A program made the translations under genes and the position numbers. A stretch of DNA of 64,000 bases from Lysobacter sp. Root916. Its GTDB lineage: Bacteria > Pseudomonadota > Gammaproteobacteria > Xanthomonadales > Xanthomonadaceae. Below the pieces are notes generated by a model. It was not told where the DNA came from. It did not search any database and saw only the letters and a program-made list of their open reading frames with translations. This document shows positions 9,132-17,926 of this stretch, one piece after another. The DNA is taken from assembly GCF_001429785.1 (NCBI RefSeq), contig NZ_LMJF01000016.1, forward strand, positions 207,756 to 271,755, written 5' to 3'. The first letter of the stretch is position 1. The number at the start of each line of letters is the position of its first letter.

Positions 9132-9396
9132 CGCGGGCTCAGCCCAAGCGCTGCGTGGGACGGCTGCGTCGGCGTCGGAGCGCGGAGGCGTTCGCTTGGC
9201 GTTCCGCGTCGACGCGGTTTGCATGCGGCCCTGGGCGGCAGCCATCGCCGCGAATCGATAGGTGCATATGCGGGGGGGCGCCGATGGGGTACGCGTCAGC
9301 TTAGCGTCGGGCTCCGTGCGGAAATAGACGGAAAAGACGTGGTCTCAAAGTGCCCCTGGCGACGCCCATGCCGCAGGCGTCTGCGGCCGGTCTCGC

Positions 9397-9939
9397 TCAA
9401 TCCGCGCGCGACCCATCCGGATTGTGTTCGATCATCCACAAGCCGGCCCACAGCTTGAGGTCGAGCTCGTAGCCTTCGGCGTGCTTGCGCATCAGCCAGG
9501 CCGGCGCATCGGCGCGCGGCACTTCGTGGACCACGATGTCCTCGCCGTCGACGCCGCCGCCTTCGCCGACGCGGCGCAGCTGGCGCGCGCGCACGAAGGC
9601 GATGCGTTCGCTGCTCATGCCCGAGGAGGTCGGGCCGGTCAGCAGCACTTCGACGCGTTCGGCCTCCCAGCCGGTTTCCTCGATCAGCTCGCGGCGCGCG
9701 GCGCTCTCCAGGGTGTCGGCGTCGTGGTCGTCGCCGACCAGGCCGGCCGGCATTTCGATGGTGCGCGCGTTCAAGGGCACGCGGTATTGCTCGACGAACA
9801 GCAGCTTATCCTCGGGCGTGACCGCGACGATGATCACCGCCATGCCCTTGCCGTGAGTGCGCTCGGCGTACTCCCAGCGGCCGCGACGCATCATCCGCAG
9901 CCATTGGCCGTCGTACAGGGTTTCGACTGGTTCGTTCAT
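9397..9939 (-). CDS. Nudix hydrolase (ADP-ribose pyrophosphatase-like)
   Basis: 180 residues. The Nudix box runs from GLVGDD through ESAARRELIEETGWEA (about 66-91) and fits GX5EX7REUXEEXGU, with the metal-binding glutamates in REL.EE. The preceding strand VEQYRVPLNARTIEMPAG is typical of ADP-sugar/ADP-ribose pyrophosphatases. It would hydrolyse a nucleotide-sugar diphosphate to nucleotide plus sugar phosphate in the cytoplasm. It is the last gene of a three-gene minus-strand operon, 30 bases behind the exonuclease gene. Confidence 0.88.
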   Translation of the reverse strand: MNEPVETLYDGQWLRMMRRGRWEYAERTHGKGMAVIIVAVTPEDKLLFVEQYRVPLNARTIEMPAGLVGDDHDADTLESAARRELIEETGWEAERVEVLLTGPTSSGMSSERIAFVRARQLRRVGEGGGVDGEDIVVHEVPRADAPAWLMRKHAEGYELDLKLWAGLWMIEHNPDGSRAD

Positions 9940-9969
9940 CGCGTGTCCGGGCGTTCGTTCGCTGCGATG

Positions 9970-10893
9970 CTACGACGGAAGCGATGACGTGGCGAAGTCC
10001 AGGCCGGCGGCCTCGTGCAGGCGGCGCCGGGTCATGGGGCCGAAACGCAGGGATTCGCACAGGCCTATCAGCTCCGGGGCCAGGCCGGAGCCGCGCAGGA
10101 ACGGCGCGTCGTCGCCGAGCGGCGCGTCCAGGGCGATCGTGGTCAGGCGCCGGCACAGCAGGGCCTGTTCGCGGTGTTCGCGCAGGCGCGCGGCCGCGCT
10201 GGCGGCGCCGCGCACGCGCAGGAAGGGGACTTCCTCGACCCGCGCCAGCAGGGCGTCCAGGGTGCCGAAGTGGCCGAGCAGGGCCGCCGCGGTCTTGGCG
10301 CCGATGCCGGGCACGCCGGGGATGTTGTCGACCGCGTCGCCGCACAGGGCCAGGTAGTCGGCGATCTGATGGGCTTCGACGCCGTGCCGCGCCGGCACGC
10401 CGTCCGCGCGCCAGCGCTGGCCGCGCGCGTAGTCCCATTGTTCGTCGGCGCCGTCCAGCAGCTGCGACAGGTCCTTGTCGGCCGAGACGATCACGCCGCG
10501 GTAGCCCTGCACGCGCATCGCGGCCAGGGCGCTGCCGATCAGATCGTCGGCCTCGTACTCGCTGTGGGCGAGCACCGGCAGGCCCAGCGCGCGGCACAGC
10601 GATTTGCAATGCGCGAACTGGCGCTTGAGTTCCTGCGGCGCCGGCTCGCGGTTGGCCTTGTAGGCCGGGTAGAAGGCGTTGCGGAAGCACGAGTCCAGGG
10701 CTTCGTCAAAGGCGATCGCGATGTGGCGCGGGCGTTCGCGTTCGATCAGTTCGACCAGGAAGCGCGCGAAGCCGTGCACGGCGTTGGTCGGCCAGCCCTC
10801 GGCGTCCTCGAACTCGTTGGGCATCGAGTGCCAGGCGCGGAACACGTAGAGGCTGGCGTCGACCAGGTACAGCGGCGGGCGCGCGGCGCTCAT
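9970..10893 (-). CDS. 5'-3' exonuclease / flap endonuclease (Xni-like)
   Basis: 307 residues covering only the FEN domain of DNA polymerase I: YLVDASLYVFRAWHS at the N-terminus, IAIAFDEALDSCFRN, YEADDLIGSAL, VIVSADKDLSQLL and the helix-hairpin-helix VDNIPGVPGIGAKTAAALL. These acidic motifs bind the two metal ions that cut 5' flaps and RNA primers. It has no polymerase domain, so it is a stand-alone Xni/exonuclease IX-type enzyme. Its start overlaps the stop of the nitroreductase gene by ATGA, so the two are coupled. Confidence 0.88.
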   Translation of the reverse strand: MSAARPPLYLVDASLYVFRAWHSMPNEFEDAEGWPTNAVHGFARFLVELIERERPRHIAIAFDEALDSCFRNAFYPAYKANREPAPQELKRQFAHCKSLCRALGLPVLAHSEYEADDLIGSALAAMRVQGYRGVIVSADKDLSQLLDGADEQWDYARGQRWRADGVPARHGVEAHQIADYLALCGDAVDNIPGVPGIGAKTAAALLGHFGTLDALLARVEEVPFLRVRGAASAAARLREHREQALLCRRLTTIALDAPLGDDAPFLRGSGLAPELIGLCESLRFGPMTRRRLHEAAGLDFATSSLPS

Positions 10894-11495
10894 TCGGGCG
10901 TCCAGTCGGTCAGCAGGGCGAGCGGGTCGGGGCGTTCGCGCTCGGGCGCCTCGAGCTTGGGCGTGCCGATGTGGATGAAGCCGGCCACGCGCTCGTCGGC
11001 GCCCAGGCCCAGCCAGGACAGGACCTGAGGGTCGTAGGCCGGCCAGCCGGTCAGCCAGACCGCGCCGTAGCCCAGGGCCTGCGCGGCCTGGAGCAGGGCG
11101 AAGCAGACGCTGCCGGCGGTCAGCAGGCGCTCCTGCTCGGGGATCTTCTCGTCCGGGCCCAGCCGCGCGATCACCACCACTATTAAAGGAGCGTGCGAGA
11201 ACCGCCCGCGGTCCTTCTCCACCGCGGCCTCGCCGGCGCCGGGGTCGCGCTCGCGGCCGCGCGCAGCCAGGCGCTCGCCCAGGGCGTGGCGGGCGTCGCC
11301 GCGGATGCTGAGAAAGCGGAACGGCACCCGCTTGCCATGGTCCGGCACCCGCACCGCCGAGCGCAGCATGCGCTCGAGTTCGCGCGGGTCCGGCCCGGGT
11401 TCGGTCAGCTGTTTTGCTGGCACCGAGCGCCGAGTGTCCAGAGTCGCTAACGCTTTTTCGGATTCAGGAGGGAAGTCGGTATCGATTCGAGACAT
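10890..11495 (-). CDS. Nitroreductase family protein (YdjA-like)
   Basis: 201 residues of the FMN-dependent nitroreductase fold: TRRSVPAKQLTEPGP and MLRSAVRVPDHGKRVPFRF carry the FMN phosphate-contacting arginine region, and ALLQAAQALGYGAVWLTGWPAYD is the signature late block. YdjA-type proteins are small dimeric FMN oxidoreductases using NAD(P)H with uncertain natural substrates. It is the first gene of the nitroreductase, exonuclease, Nudix operon and is divergent from the DUF1631 gene, with 129 bases between. Confidence 0.85.
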   Translation of the reverse strand: MSRIDTDFPPESEKALATLDTRRSVPAKQLTEPGPDPRELERMLRSAVRVPDHGKRVPFRFLSIRGDARHALGERLAARGRERDPGAGEAAVEKDRGRFSHAPLIVVVIARLGPDEKIPEQERLLTAGSVCFALLQAAQALGYGAVWLTGWPAYDPQVLSWLGLGADERVAGFIHIGTPKLEAPERERPDPLALLTDWTPE

Positions 11496-11624
11496 CAGTC
11501 ACAAAAGCCTATTTTGTGTGTGCATGCGCTGTCGTATCTTGCCACTATGCTGCTGCCAACTGCCTAAAAACGGCACGTTCGGTCCACACGATTCAAGCCC
11601 TTCACGGGAACAGGGGAACACGCA

Positions 11625-13913
11625 GTGTCTGCTCATCCGCACGGCGTAGCTCAAGCCACGCGTACCGATCCCTTGCGCATGCTCGAGGAGATCAAGCGCC
11701 TGGCATTGGAGCAGCTGGGCGGCCTGCCGGGAACCCTGTACGGCCCGATCGAGGACGCCATGAAGGTGGACTCGCTCAAGGGCGACGGCAAACAGCATCA
11801 ATACGAAGACCAGGCTGCATTGTGGGTGCTGCGGCAGCATCAGGCTACCCACGTGATGGCGTTCCGCCAGCAGGTGGCCAAGGGTTTCGACGAATTCCGC
11901 GCCCTGCGCATCCGCAGCGGCGGCGAGGTGCCGATGCGGCTGGTGGACGAGAACCAGCTCGAATTCGACCTAGCCGGCGAACGCCTGACCGAATCCCTGT
12001 GCGGCCGCTATGCGCGCCCCCTGGATATGGTCCAGGGCCGTCTGGCCGCGGTTTCGGAGGTCATGGGCCTGGCGCCCGGCCCCAATCCGATCGGCCCGCA
12101 GCGCCTGGTCGCCGCCTTCGTCGAAACCTTCGTCGACGCGCAGCTGCCCGAGGCCCTGCGCGCGCGTCTGTTCCGCCAGTACGAACACGAGCTGGCACGC
12201 GTGCTCGGCGATCTGTACGGCCGGGTCAACACCTTGCTGTCCAGCGGCGGCTATGGGGTCGGGCTAGGCCCGGGCCTGGGCGCCAAGCCGGCGCGCGAGC
12301 CGGCGCGCGAGCGCGGCTACGGCGACAGTTTCGATCCGAACTATGGCGCGGGCTTTGGGGGGCCTGCGCCGGGCGCCGGCGGTTACGGCGCGTATGGCGG
12401 CGTCGCGCCGCCCCACGGCGGCTCGACCGCCCAACACGACCCCCAACGTCCGCCGATGTCGCCCAGCGATATCGCGGCCATGGCCAGCGAGCTCGCCGAT
12501 TTGCGCAGTCAATTGCATGCCTGGCGCGAAGGACTGATGCGGTCCGACGCGGTTCCCAACGCCCACGCCCCGCAGCGCACGATGGCGCCGCGCCGCGAGC
12601 TGCGTATCGATGAAGTGGTCAGCGTGGCTTCGCTACTGCAGCCCGAACCGCCGGACGCGTTCGCGCGCGCCCTGGCCGTGTCCGGGCGCCTGGGCGAGAG
12701 CATCCGCGACCATCTGCACGACGGCGCCCGCCGGCTCGGCCTGAACCCCGACCAGACCTGCTTCAGCGCCGAAGAAGACGACGCGATCGATCTGGTCGCT
12801 TTGTTGTTCGATTCGCTGTTCCGCAATCACGCCCTGCAGGATCGCGCGCGCCGTCTCTACGCGCGCCTGGTGCTGCCCTACGTCAAGGTCGCGCTGACCG
12901 ACAACGAAGTGTTCGTCAAGCGCGAGCACCCGGCGCGCCGCCTGCTCGACGCGATCACCGAGGCCTGCGAAGGCAACGACGGCGAGACCCCGCAGGACCG
13001 CGAACTGCTAGACCGCGCCACCGAGATCTCGCAGCGCGTGGTCGCCGAATACAACGAAGACGTGGCCGTGTTCGAGATGGCGCACGCCGAGCTCGACGCC
13101 CTGCTGGCGCAGCAGCGCCGCCGGGTCGAGCTGCAGGAACAGCGCGCAGCCAAGGCCACCTACGGCCGCGAGCGTCTCGGCGCGGCGCGCAACCAGGCCG
13201 ATCACGCCCTGCGCGAGCGCCTGGCCGAGCCGCCGCTGACCCAGGCCGTGGCCGATTTCCTGGCCATGCCCTGGCGCCATCACCTGGTCCAGGTGCTGCT
13301 GCGCGAAGGCGGCGAAGCGCGCCGCGACGAAGCCCTGTCGCTGGGCGACGCCCTGATCGAAGCCGACCGCCTGGCCGCCGAACAACGCGGCCGCGAACTC
13401 GCCGACCGCCTGATCTCCCTGCAACCGCTGATCGTGCAGTGCCTGGCCAGTTCCGGCCTGGACGACAGCGCCGCCCAGCACGGCATGGCCGGTCTGGTGC
13501 GGGCACTGGCGACGCCGGATTCGGCGCGCCGCACGCGTCCGGCCTCGCCGCTGCCCGCGGCCGAGGACGAGGCGATCGAGGAAACCCGCCGCTTCCTGCC
13601 GCCGGGCAAGGACGTGTCGCAGCACGATCCGGTCCTGGCCGAGCGCATGCGCGGCCTGGATCCGGGCGACTGGCTGCGCGTGACCGACCTGCAGGGCGAG
13701 CAGATCGCGGCCAAGGTGGCCTGGGTCAGCCCGCTGACCTCGCGCTACCTGCTGGTCAATCGCCGCGGCCTGCGCGTGTTCGCGGCCTCGGCCGAGGAAC
13801 TCGCGATCCTGGCCAGCGAAGGCCGCCTCAGCATCGGCGCCGAACGCAACGCCTTCGATGAGGCCATGCGCCAGGTCCGCCGCCATCTCGATCGCGCGGT
13901 CGGCCACCGCTGA
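11625..13913 (+). CDS. DUF1631 family protein
   Basis: 762 residues from GTG 11625 with an AGGGGAA ribosome site about six bases upstream. The N-terminal LEEIKRLALEQLGGLPGTLY and the following QHQYEDQAALWVLRQHQ...FDEFR block are typical of this proteobacterial family; a Gly/Ala/Pro-rich linker (about residues 205-290) leads to a mostly alpha-helical C-terminal half with a long charged coiled segment (VELQEQRAAKATYGRERLG) and a small C-terminal beta domain (DWLRVTDLQGEQIAAKVAWVS). That last part is PilZ-like in appearance, a guess from the pattern only. Function unknown; cytoplasmic, no signal peptide. Confidence 0.8.
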   Translation: MSAHPHGVAQATRTDPLRMLEEIKRLALEQLGGLPGTLYGPIEDAMKVDSLKGDGKQHQYEDQAALWVLRQHQATHVMAFRQQVAKGFDEFRALRIRSGGEVPMRLVDENQLEFDLAGERLTESLCGRYARPLDMVQGRLAAVSEVMGLAPGPNPIGPQRLVAAFVETFVDAQLPEALRARLFRQYEHELARVLGDLYGRVNTLLSSGGYGVGLGPGLGAKPAREPARERGYGDSFDPNYGAGFGGPAPGAGGYGAYGGVAPPHGGSTAQHDPQRPPMSPSDIAAMASELADLRSQLHAWREGLMRSDAVPNAHAPQRTMAPRRELRIDEVVSVASLLQPEPPDAFARALAVSGRLGESIRDHLHDGARRLGLNPDQTCFSAEEDDAIDLVALLFDSLFRNHALQDRARRLYARLVLPYVKVALTDNEVFVKREHPARRLLDAITEACEGNDGETPQDRELLDRATEISQRVVAEYNEDVAVFEMAHAELDALLAQQRRRVELQEQRAAKATYGRERLGAARNQADHALRERLAEPPLTQAVADFLAMPWRHHLVQVLLREGGEARRDEALSLGDALIEADRLAAEQRGRELADRLISLQPLIVQCLASSGLDDSAAQHGMAGLVRALATPDSARRTRPASPLPAAEDEAIEETRRFLPPGKDVSQHDPVLAERMRGLDPGDWLRVTDLQGEQIAAKVAWVSPLTSRYLLVNRRGLRVFAASAEELAILASEGRLSIGAERNAFDEAMRQVRRHLDRAVGHR

Positions 13914-14270
13914 AAGCCAGGAAAGAGTGGGAGGAGTGAGGAGTGAGCGAAAGCGGCTCCTGCTCCGTGATCGCTGGCGCGCCACAGTGCGACCGCGCCT
14001 GCACTGGCTGATTAGCGGCTTATACCATCCGTAGCGGCGCCAGCGGCGTCCAGGAAAAGTGGGGAGGGTGAAGGAGCGAGCGAAAGCGGCTCCTGCTCCG
14101 TGGTCGCTGGCGCGCCACAGTGCAGCCGCGCCTGCACTGGCTGATTAACGGCTCACCCCATCCTTAGCGGCGCCGACGGCGCCCAGCGCTCTCCTCGCTC
14201 CTCTGCGCTCGTTCCTCGCCTTATTCGGCTAGGATGCGGCGAGACACCATCACCGGGTATGGAGCGAAGC
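13914..14270. other. Gene-free stretch with 133-bp tandem repeat
   Basis: No convincing coding frame. It is mostly filled by two imperfect copies of a roughly 133-bp unit. Just before pntAA, GGAG at 14261-14264 is the likely ribosome site for ATG 14271. Confidence 0.8.
13920..14190. repeat. Two tandem copies of a ~133-bp unit
   Basis: The marker GAGCGAAAGCGGCTCC begins at 13945 and again at 14078, giving a 133-bp period. The copies share GTGGGAGG-like starts, TGGCGCGCCACAGTGC, GCCTGCACTGGCTGATTA and TAGCGGCGCC...GGCG ends, with scattered substitutions. Non-coding; looks like a locally duplicated extragenic element. Confidence 0.8.
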
Positions 14271-15374
14271 ATGGCGGGCATCACCATAGGCGTTGCGAGC
14301 GAAACCGCTGCGGGCGAGCGACGCGTCGCGCTGACCCCGGAAACCTGCAAGAAGCTCGTCGCGCGCGGCGCGCGCGTACGCGTGCAGCGCGGCGCCGGCC
14401 GCGCCGCCAGCTTCGGCGACGAGGCTTATGCGCAGGCCGGAGCCGAACTCGCCGACGATGCCGCCGCCGCGCTCGCCGACGCCGATCTGGTGCTGTGCGT
14501 GCAGCCGCCGGATGCGGCCGGTCTGGGCCGCCTGCGCGAAGGCGCGGTGCTGGTCGGCTCGCTGGCGCCGCAGGCCGACCCCGCGCGCGGCGAAGCGATC
14601 GTCGCGCGCGGACTGGTCGCGTTCCCGCTGGAGCGCCTGCCGCGCACTACCCGTGCCCAGGCCATGGACGTGCTGAGTTCGCAGGCCGGTATGGCCGGCT
14701 ACAAGGCGGTGCTGATCGCCGCGCAACTGGCGCCGCGCTTCTTCCCGATGCTGACCACCGCGGCCGGCACCATCCGTCCGTCCAAGGTGCTGATCGTCGG
14801 CGCCGGCGTCGCCGGACTGCAGGCCGTCGCCACGGCCAAGCGCCTGGGCGCGCAGGTCGAAGGCTTCGACGTGCGCCCGGAAACGCGCGAACAGATCGAA
14901 TCGCTGGGTGGCAAGTTCCTCGACCTGGGCGTGAGCGCCGCGGGCGAGGGCGGCTACGCGCGCCAGCTCACCGAGGAGGAGCGCGCCGAACAGCAGCGCC
15001 GCCTGGGCGAGCACCTGAAGAACATCGACGTGATCGTCTGCACCGCCGCGGTGCCGGGCCGCCCGGCGCCGAAGATCGTGAGCGCGGCGATGATCGCCGG
15101 CATGAAGCCGGGCAGCGTGCTGGTCGACCTGGCCGCGGAAACCGGCGGCAACTGCGAGCTCACCCGTCCCGGCGAAACCGTGGACGTGGAAGGCGTGACC
15201 ATCGCCGGCCCGCTCAACCTGGCCAGCAGCGGCGCCGTGCACGCCAGCGAGATGTATGCGCGCAACGTGTTCAATTTCGTCAGCCTGTTCGTCGACAACG
15301 GCGAGCTCAAGTTCGATTGGAACGATGAACTGCTGGCCAAGACGGTGTGGCCGGAGCGCGCGGCGGCGGCATGA
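14271..15374 (+). CDS. pntAA: NAD(P) transhydrogenase, NAD(H)-binding alpha subunit (PntAA)
   Basis: 367 residues from ATG 14271 (GGAG six bases upstream; ATG 14259 would add four residues). It carries the alanine dehydrogenase/PNT N-terminal domain (GERRVALTPETCKKLVARGA), the conserved SSQAGMAGYKAVLIAA block, the Rossmann motif VLIVGAGVAGLQAVATAKRLGA and the mobile loop AEQQRRLGEHLKNIDVIVCTAAVPGR region. This is domain I alone; the membrane domain II is a separate gene, as in Rhodospirillum-type three-subunit enzymes. The complex couples hydride transfer from NADH to NADP+ with proton re-entry. Its partners pntAB and pntB lie 3 kb downstream rather than next to it. Confidence 0.92.
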   Translation: MAGITIGVASETAAGERRVALTPETCKKLVARGARVRVQRGAGRAASFGDEAYAQAGAELADDAAAALADADLVLCVQPPDAAGLGRLREGAVLVGSLAPQADPARGEAIVARGLVAFPLERLPRTTRAQAMDVLSSQAGMAGYKAVLIAAQLAPRFFPMLTTAAGTIRPSKVLIVGAGVAGLQAVATAKRLGAQVEGFDVRPETREQIESLGGKFLDLGVSAAGEGGYARQLTEEERAEQQRRLGEHLKNIDVIVCTAAVPGRPAPKIVSAAMIAGMKPGSVLVDLAAETGGNCELTRPGETVDVEGVTIAGPLNLASSGAVHASEMYARNVFNFVSLFVDNGELKFDWNDELLAKTVWPERAAAA

Positions 15375-15892
15375 GTTCGTCGGCGCCGGATCAGTCCGAG
15401 ATCGAGGTTCGGTTCCGCTACAGCTATTGGGATCGGCTCCGCTCGGCCCTGGTGATGTCGTGGCAGACCCCGGTAGGCATCCTGGGGATACTGGCGGCGC
15501 CGTTGATCGTATCGGTGCTGCTGCTGGTGCAACTGTATCGGGGCTTTTCGATCGATGCGGAAGGCCCCGCACTGGCGGCGCTGGTGCTGGCGTTGGCATT
15601 CCCGTTGTTGATGCAGGCTGTCTTGACCGCCACGGTGCACTTCTCCCGGACCCACAAAGGACGGATCTACCGATACCGCTTCGGCGACTTCGGCTTGCGC
15701 GCCTTCAGCGAGACCGAGGAATGGACGCAGTCTTGGAAAGCGATCTTGCAGGTGAAGCAACAAGGCGGTTTCCTGTTGCTGTTTTTCTCGCGAAATTGCG
15801 CGCACTGCTTACCCTCCCGCCAAGTGCAGGAGGCCTTGGGGCCGATTCTGTCCCTAGCCCGCGCGCACGGTGTTCGCGTTAGCGAAAGCTGA
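15371..15892 (+). CDS. YcxB-like membrane protein
   Basis: 173 residues; ATG overlaps the pntAA stop (ATGA). The N-terminus IEVRFRYSYWDRLRSAL is followed by two hydrophobic segments (about residues 32-55 and 64-85) and a soluble C-terminal domain (IYRYRFGDFGLRAFSETEE...WKAILQVKQQGGFLLLFFSRN...CLPSRQV). This two-helix plus beta layout fits the YcxB-like family of unknown function. It is probably co-translated with pntAA, but it is not a known transhydrogenase subunit. Confidence 0.7.
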   Translation: MSSSAPDQSEIEVRFRYSYWDRLRSALVMSWQTPVGILGILAAPLIVSVLLLVQLYRGFSIDAEGPALAALVLALAFPLLMQAVLTATVHFSRTHKGRIYRYRFGDFGLRAFSETEEWTQSWKAILQVKQQGGFLLLFFSRNCAHCLPSRQVQEALGPILSLARAHGVRVSES

Positions 15893-16412
15893 TCAAGGCT
15901 CAGCTCATTGCTATTTGGCGTTCGGTTGCATGCGCTCAACCTGAGTGCGCGCAAGCTGCACGGGGCCCTGAGCGGAGCCCTGGCATGGACGACGATCTCA
16001 ATGCAATGACGATCGAAGTACTGCGCTCGGACCGGCGGCAATCGTCGGAATGTCCGCTGTCCTCCCCTTCGAAACTTGTCCTCCCCCTTTGAAAAAGGGG
16101 GATTGAGGGGGATTTGCTTTTGGGCTTTTGGAAGCTCAGGGGCAACAGCAAATCCCCCCTGGCCCCCTTTTTCAAAGGGGGGAACCGCATAGGGCATCAG
16201 AAACAAGCGCAGGAGGGCTCCTGCTCAACTCGACGCCTACGCTCGGACCGGCGGCAATCGTCGGAATGTCCGCCTGTCCTCCCCCTTCGAAACTTGTCCT
16301 CCCCCTTTGAAAAAGGGGGATTGAGGGGGATTTGCTCTTGGGCTGTTAGAAGCTCAGGAGCAACAGCAAATCCCCCCTGGCCCCCCTTTTTCAAAGGGGG
16401 GGGGCGAATAGG
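15893..16412. other. Gene-free stretch with 216-bp tandem repeat
   Basis: No coding frame is convincing. The first 110 bases are unique; the rest is two copies of a 216-bp unit ending in long G/C-run inverted repeats. Confidence 0.8.
16022..16408. repeat. Two tandem copies of a ~216-bp unit with inverted repeats
   Basis: GCTCGGACCGGCGGCAATCG occurs at 16025 and 16241. Each unit contains CCCCCTTTGAAAAAGGGGG and, about 60 bases later, its inverted counterpart GCAAATCCCCCCTGGCCCCC followed by TTTCAAAGGGGGG. The whole tail can fold as one long hairpin. Related sequence recurs at 61409-61515, so this is a dispersed repeat family. Confidence 0.85.
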
Positions 16413-16916
16413 TCAACGCTGCGGGCGCGGCGCGTCCTTCGGGCCGCGGCGCTCGCGGTCGTCGTCGCGATCGCGCGGCTTGGGCGCGTTGTTCTGCATC
16501 CACTCGCGCCGCTGCTCCGGCGTCATCGCACGCCAGCGTTCGCGCAGGGCTTCGCGATCGGCCTCGTTGAGATTGCGCATGCGCCCGAACAACGCGCGCG
16601 CCTCTTCGCGCTGCTCCGGATTCATGCCTTCCCAGCGGCGCATGCCGTGACGGGCGCGCTTGCGCTCGTCGGGCGTCATCTGCTGCCAGCGGCGGGCGTG
16701 GTCGAGCATGCGTTGACGCTCGTCGGGCTCGGCGTTCCAGCGGTCGCGCACCGGCGCGATCAGTTGTTCGCGCTGTTGCGGGCTGAGCTGTTCCCAGGCC
16801 GGAGGCGGGGGGGCCTTGGACGCGGCCGCTTGCGGCCCGGCGGCGAACGCCGCGGGCGCGAGCAGGCACAACCCGAGCAGGGCGGCCCATGCGGTGCGAT
16901 GCGGAAGGCGGATCAT
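16413..16916 (-). CDS. DUF3106 family secreted protein
   Basis: 167 residues with a signal peptide (MIRLPHRTAWAALLGLCLLA, cleavage near AFA-AG). The remainder is charged, Trp/Arg/Glu-rich helices built on the motif W.QLSPQQRE.L, W.QMTPDERKR, WEGMNPEQREE and WRAMTPEQRREWM, repeated about every 25 residues, with a basic tail. This repeat defines DUF3106, often found beside an ECF sigma factor and anti-sigma protein as here. Last gene of a four-gene operon; periplasmic, possibly a stress-sensing or chaperone-like partner. Confidence 0.85.
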   Translation of the reverse strand: MIRLPHRTAWAALLGLCLLAPAAFAAGPQAAASKAPPPPAWEQLSPQQREQLIAPVRDRWNAEPDERQRMLDHARRWQQMTPDERKRARHGMRRWEGMNPEQREEARALFGRMRNLNEADREALRERWRAMTPEQRREWMQNNAPKPRDRDDDRERRGPKDAPRPQR

Positions 16917-16922
16917 GCGGGC

Positions 16923-17336
16923 TTACTCCGTTGCGGGCAGGTCGTCGGCGGACGCCAGCCACAGGTAGAAATCGGGATTCTCGTCCAGCGAGGCCAGCGC
17001 GGTGCTGCTGTCGTAGGCGGCCGCTTCGGGGGCGGGCAGGCCTGCGACCGCGGGCGCGGCGACCGGCGGCGCCGCTGGCTGCGGCGTGCGCTGCAACTGC
17101 AGGCCGATCGCGAGCGCGAACACCGCCGCGCAGCCGCTGGCCAGGGCCCAGCCCATACCGCGGCGTGGCGCGCGCGCGTCGGCGTGCGCGGCGTGTCGGG
17201 CCAGGCGCAATCGGGCGCGGGTGGGCGCCGATATCTCGCCCAGCGCGCGCCGGTGCAGGGCGCGTGCGGCCTCGTCGAAGGCGCGGTCGCCGTCGGCCGT
17301 GGGGTCGGCGCCGTAGCGCGGGTCGTTGTGGTTCAT
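16923..17336 (-). CDS. Putative anti-sigma factor, single-pass membrane protein
   Basis: 137 residues: a cytoplasmic N-terminus (FDEAARALHRRALGEISAPTRARLRLARHAA), one transmembrane segment (GWALASGCAAVFALAIGLQL, about 61-80) and an Ala/Pro-rich periplasmic tail ending ENPDFYLWLASADDLP. The layout and the ATGA overlap with the sigma factor gene suggest it sequesters that sigma factor at the membrane. It resembles the DUF3619 type rather than zinc-finger anti-sigma factors; no HxxxCxxC motif is present. Confidence 0.65.
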   Translation of the reverse strand: MNHNDPRYGADPTADGDRAFDEAARALHRRALGEISAPTRARLRLARHAAHADARAPRRGMGWALASGCAAVFALAIGLQLQRTPQPAAPPVAAPAVAGLPAPEAAAYDSSTALASLDENPDFYLWLASADDLPATE

Positions 17337-17914
17337 CGCCAGTCCTCCAATTGCCGCTGCAGCGCTTCGCGCGCGCGCGACAGATGCGTCTTCACCGCGC
17401 CTTCGCTACAGCCCATCGCCTGCGCGGTCGTGGCGACGTCGAGTTCTTCCAGTATTCGCAAGCTGAAGGCCTCGCGCTGTCGGCGCGGCAGCTTGCCCAG
17501 GGCGTCGGCCAGACGCGAATAAGCCTCGCGTCCGTCGTGGGTGCGGGCCGGATCGGGGCCGTCGTCGGCCCAGTCGATCGGCGCTTCGTCCTCGCGCGCG
17601 CCCGGCATCAGCCAGCGCAGGCGGAATGCGCGCCGGCGCTGCACATCGACGATGCGGCTGCGCAGGATGCTCCAGAACAGCGGGGTCCATTCCGCGGCCG
17701 GGCGCTCGCGATAGCCGAGCATCTTCATCATCGCGTCCTGCACCGCGTCCAGCGCGTCGTCGCGCTGGCGCAGGCCGAGTTCGGCGAAACGGAACGCGCG
17801 CGTGCCGATGCCGGCGAGGAATTCCTCCAGCGTCGCGGGGCTGCGCTCGGCCGCGCCCAGGGCGGGCGCGACCAGGGCCAGGTCGTCGGCTTCGGCGGAC
17901 ACGAGTTGCAGCAT
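17333..17914 (-). CDS. ECF-type RNA polymerase sigma factor
   Basis: 193 residues from ATG 17914; a TTG at 17923 would add three. Region 2 is ALDAVQDAMMKMLGYRERPAAEWTPLFWSILRSRIVDVQRRR, and region 4 is LADALGKLPRRQREAFSLRILEELDVATTAQAMGCSEGAVKTHLSRAREAL split by an acidic linker. Such factors direct transcription of a small envelope or stress regulon including their own operon. It sits between a small secreted protein and the putative anti-sigma gene, with an ATGA overlap to the latter. Confidence 0.9.
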   Translation of the reverse strand: MLQLVSAEADDLALVAPALGAAERSPATLEEFLAGIGTRAFRFAELGLRQRDDALDAVQDAMMKMLGYRERPAAEWTPLFWSILRSRIVDVQRRRAFRLRWLMPGAREDEAPIDWADDGPDPARTHDGREAYSRLADALGKLPRRQREAFSLRILEELDVATTAQAMGCSEGAVKTHLSRAREALQRQLEDWR

Positions 17915-17926
17915 ACGGCTCAAGGC

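Noticed and set aside
9132-9245. Longer start (ATG 9245) for the CatB-type acetyltransferase
   Set aside because: The added 38 residues are low-complexity, have no better ribosome site, and are not part of the beta-helix family core.
16022-16408. Regular repeats suggestive of a CRISPR array
   Set aside because: Only two copies with a 216-bp period, internal inverted repeats instead of short repeats with unique spacers, and no cas gene.
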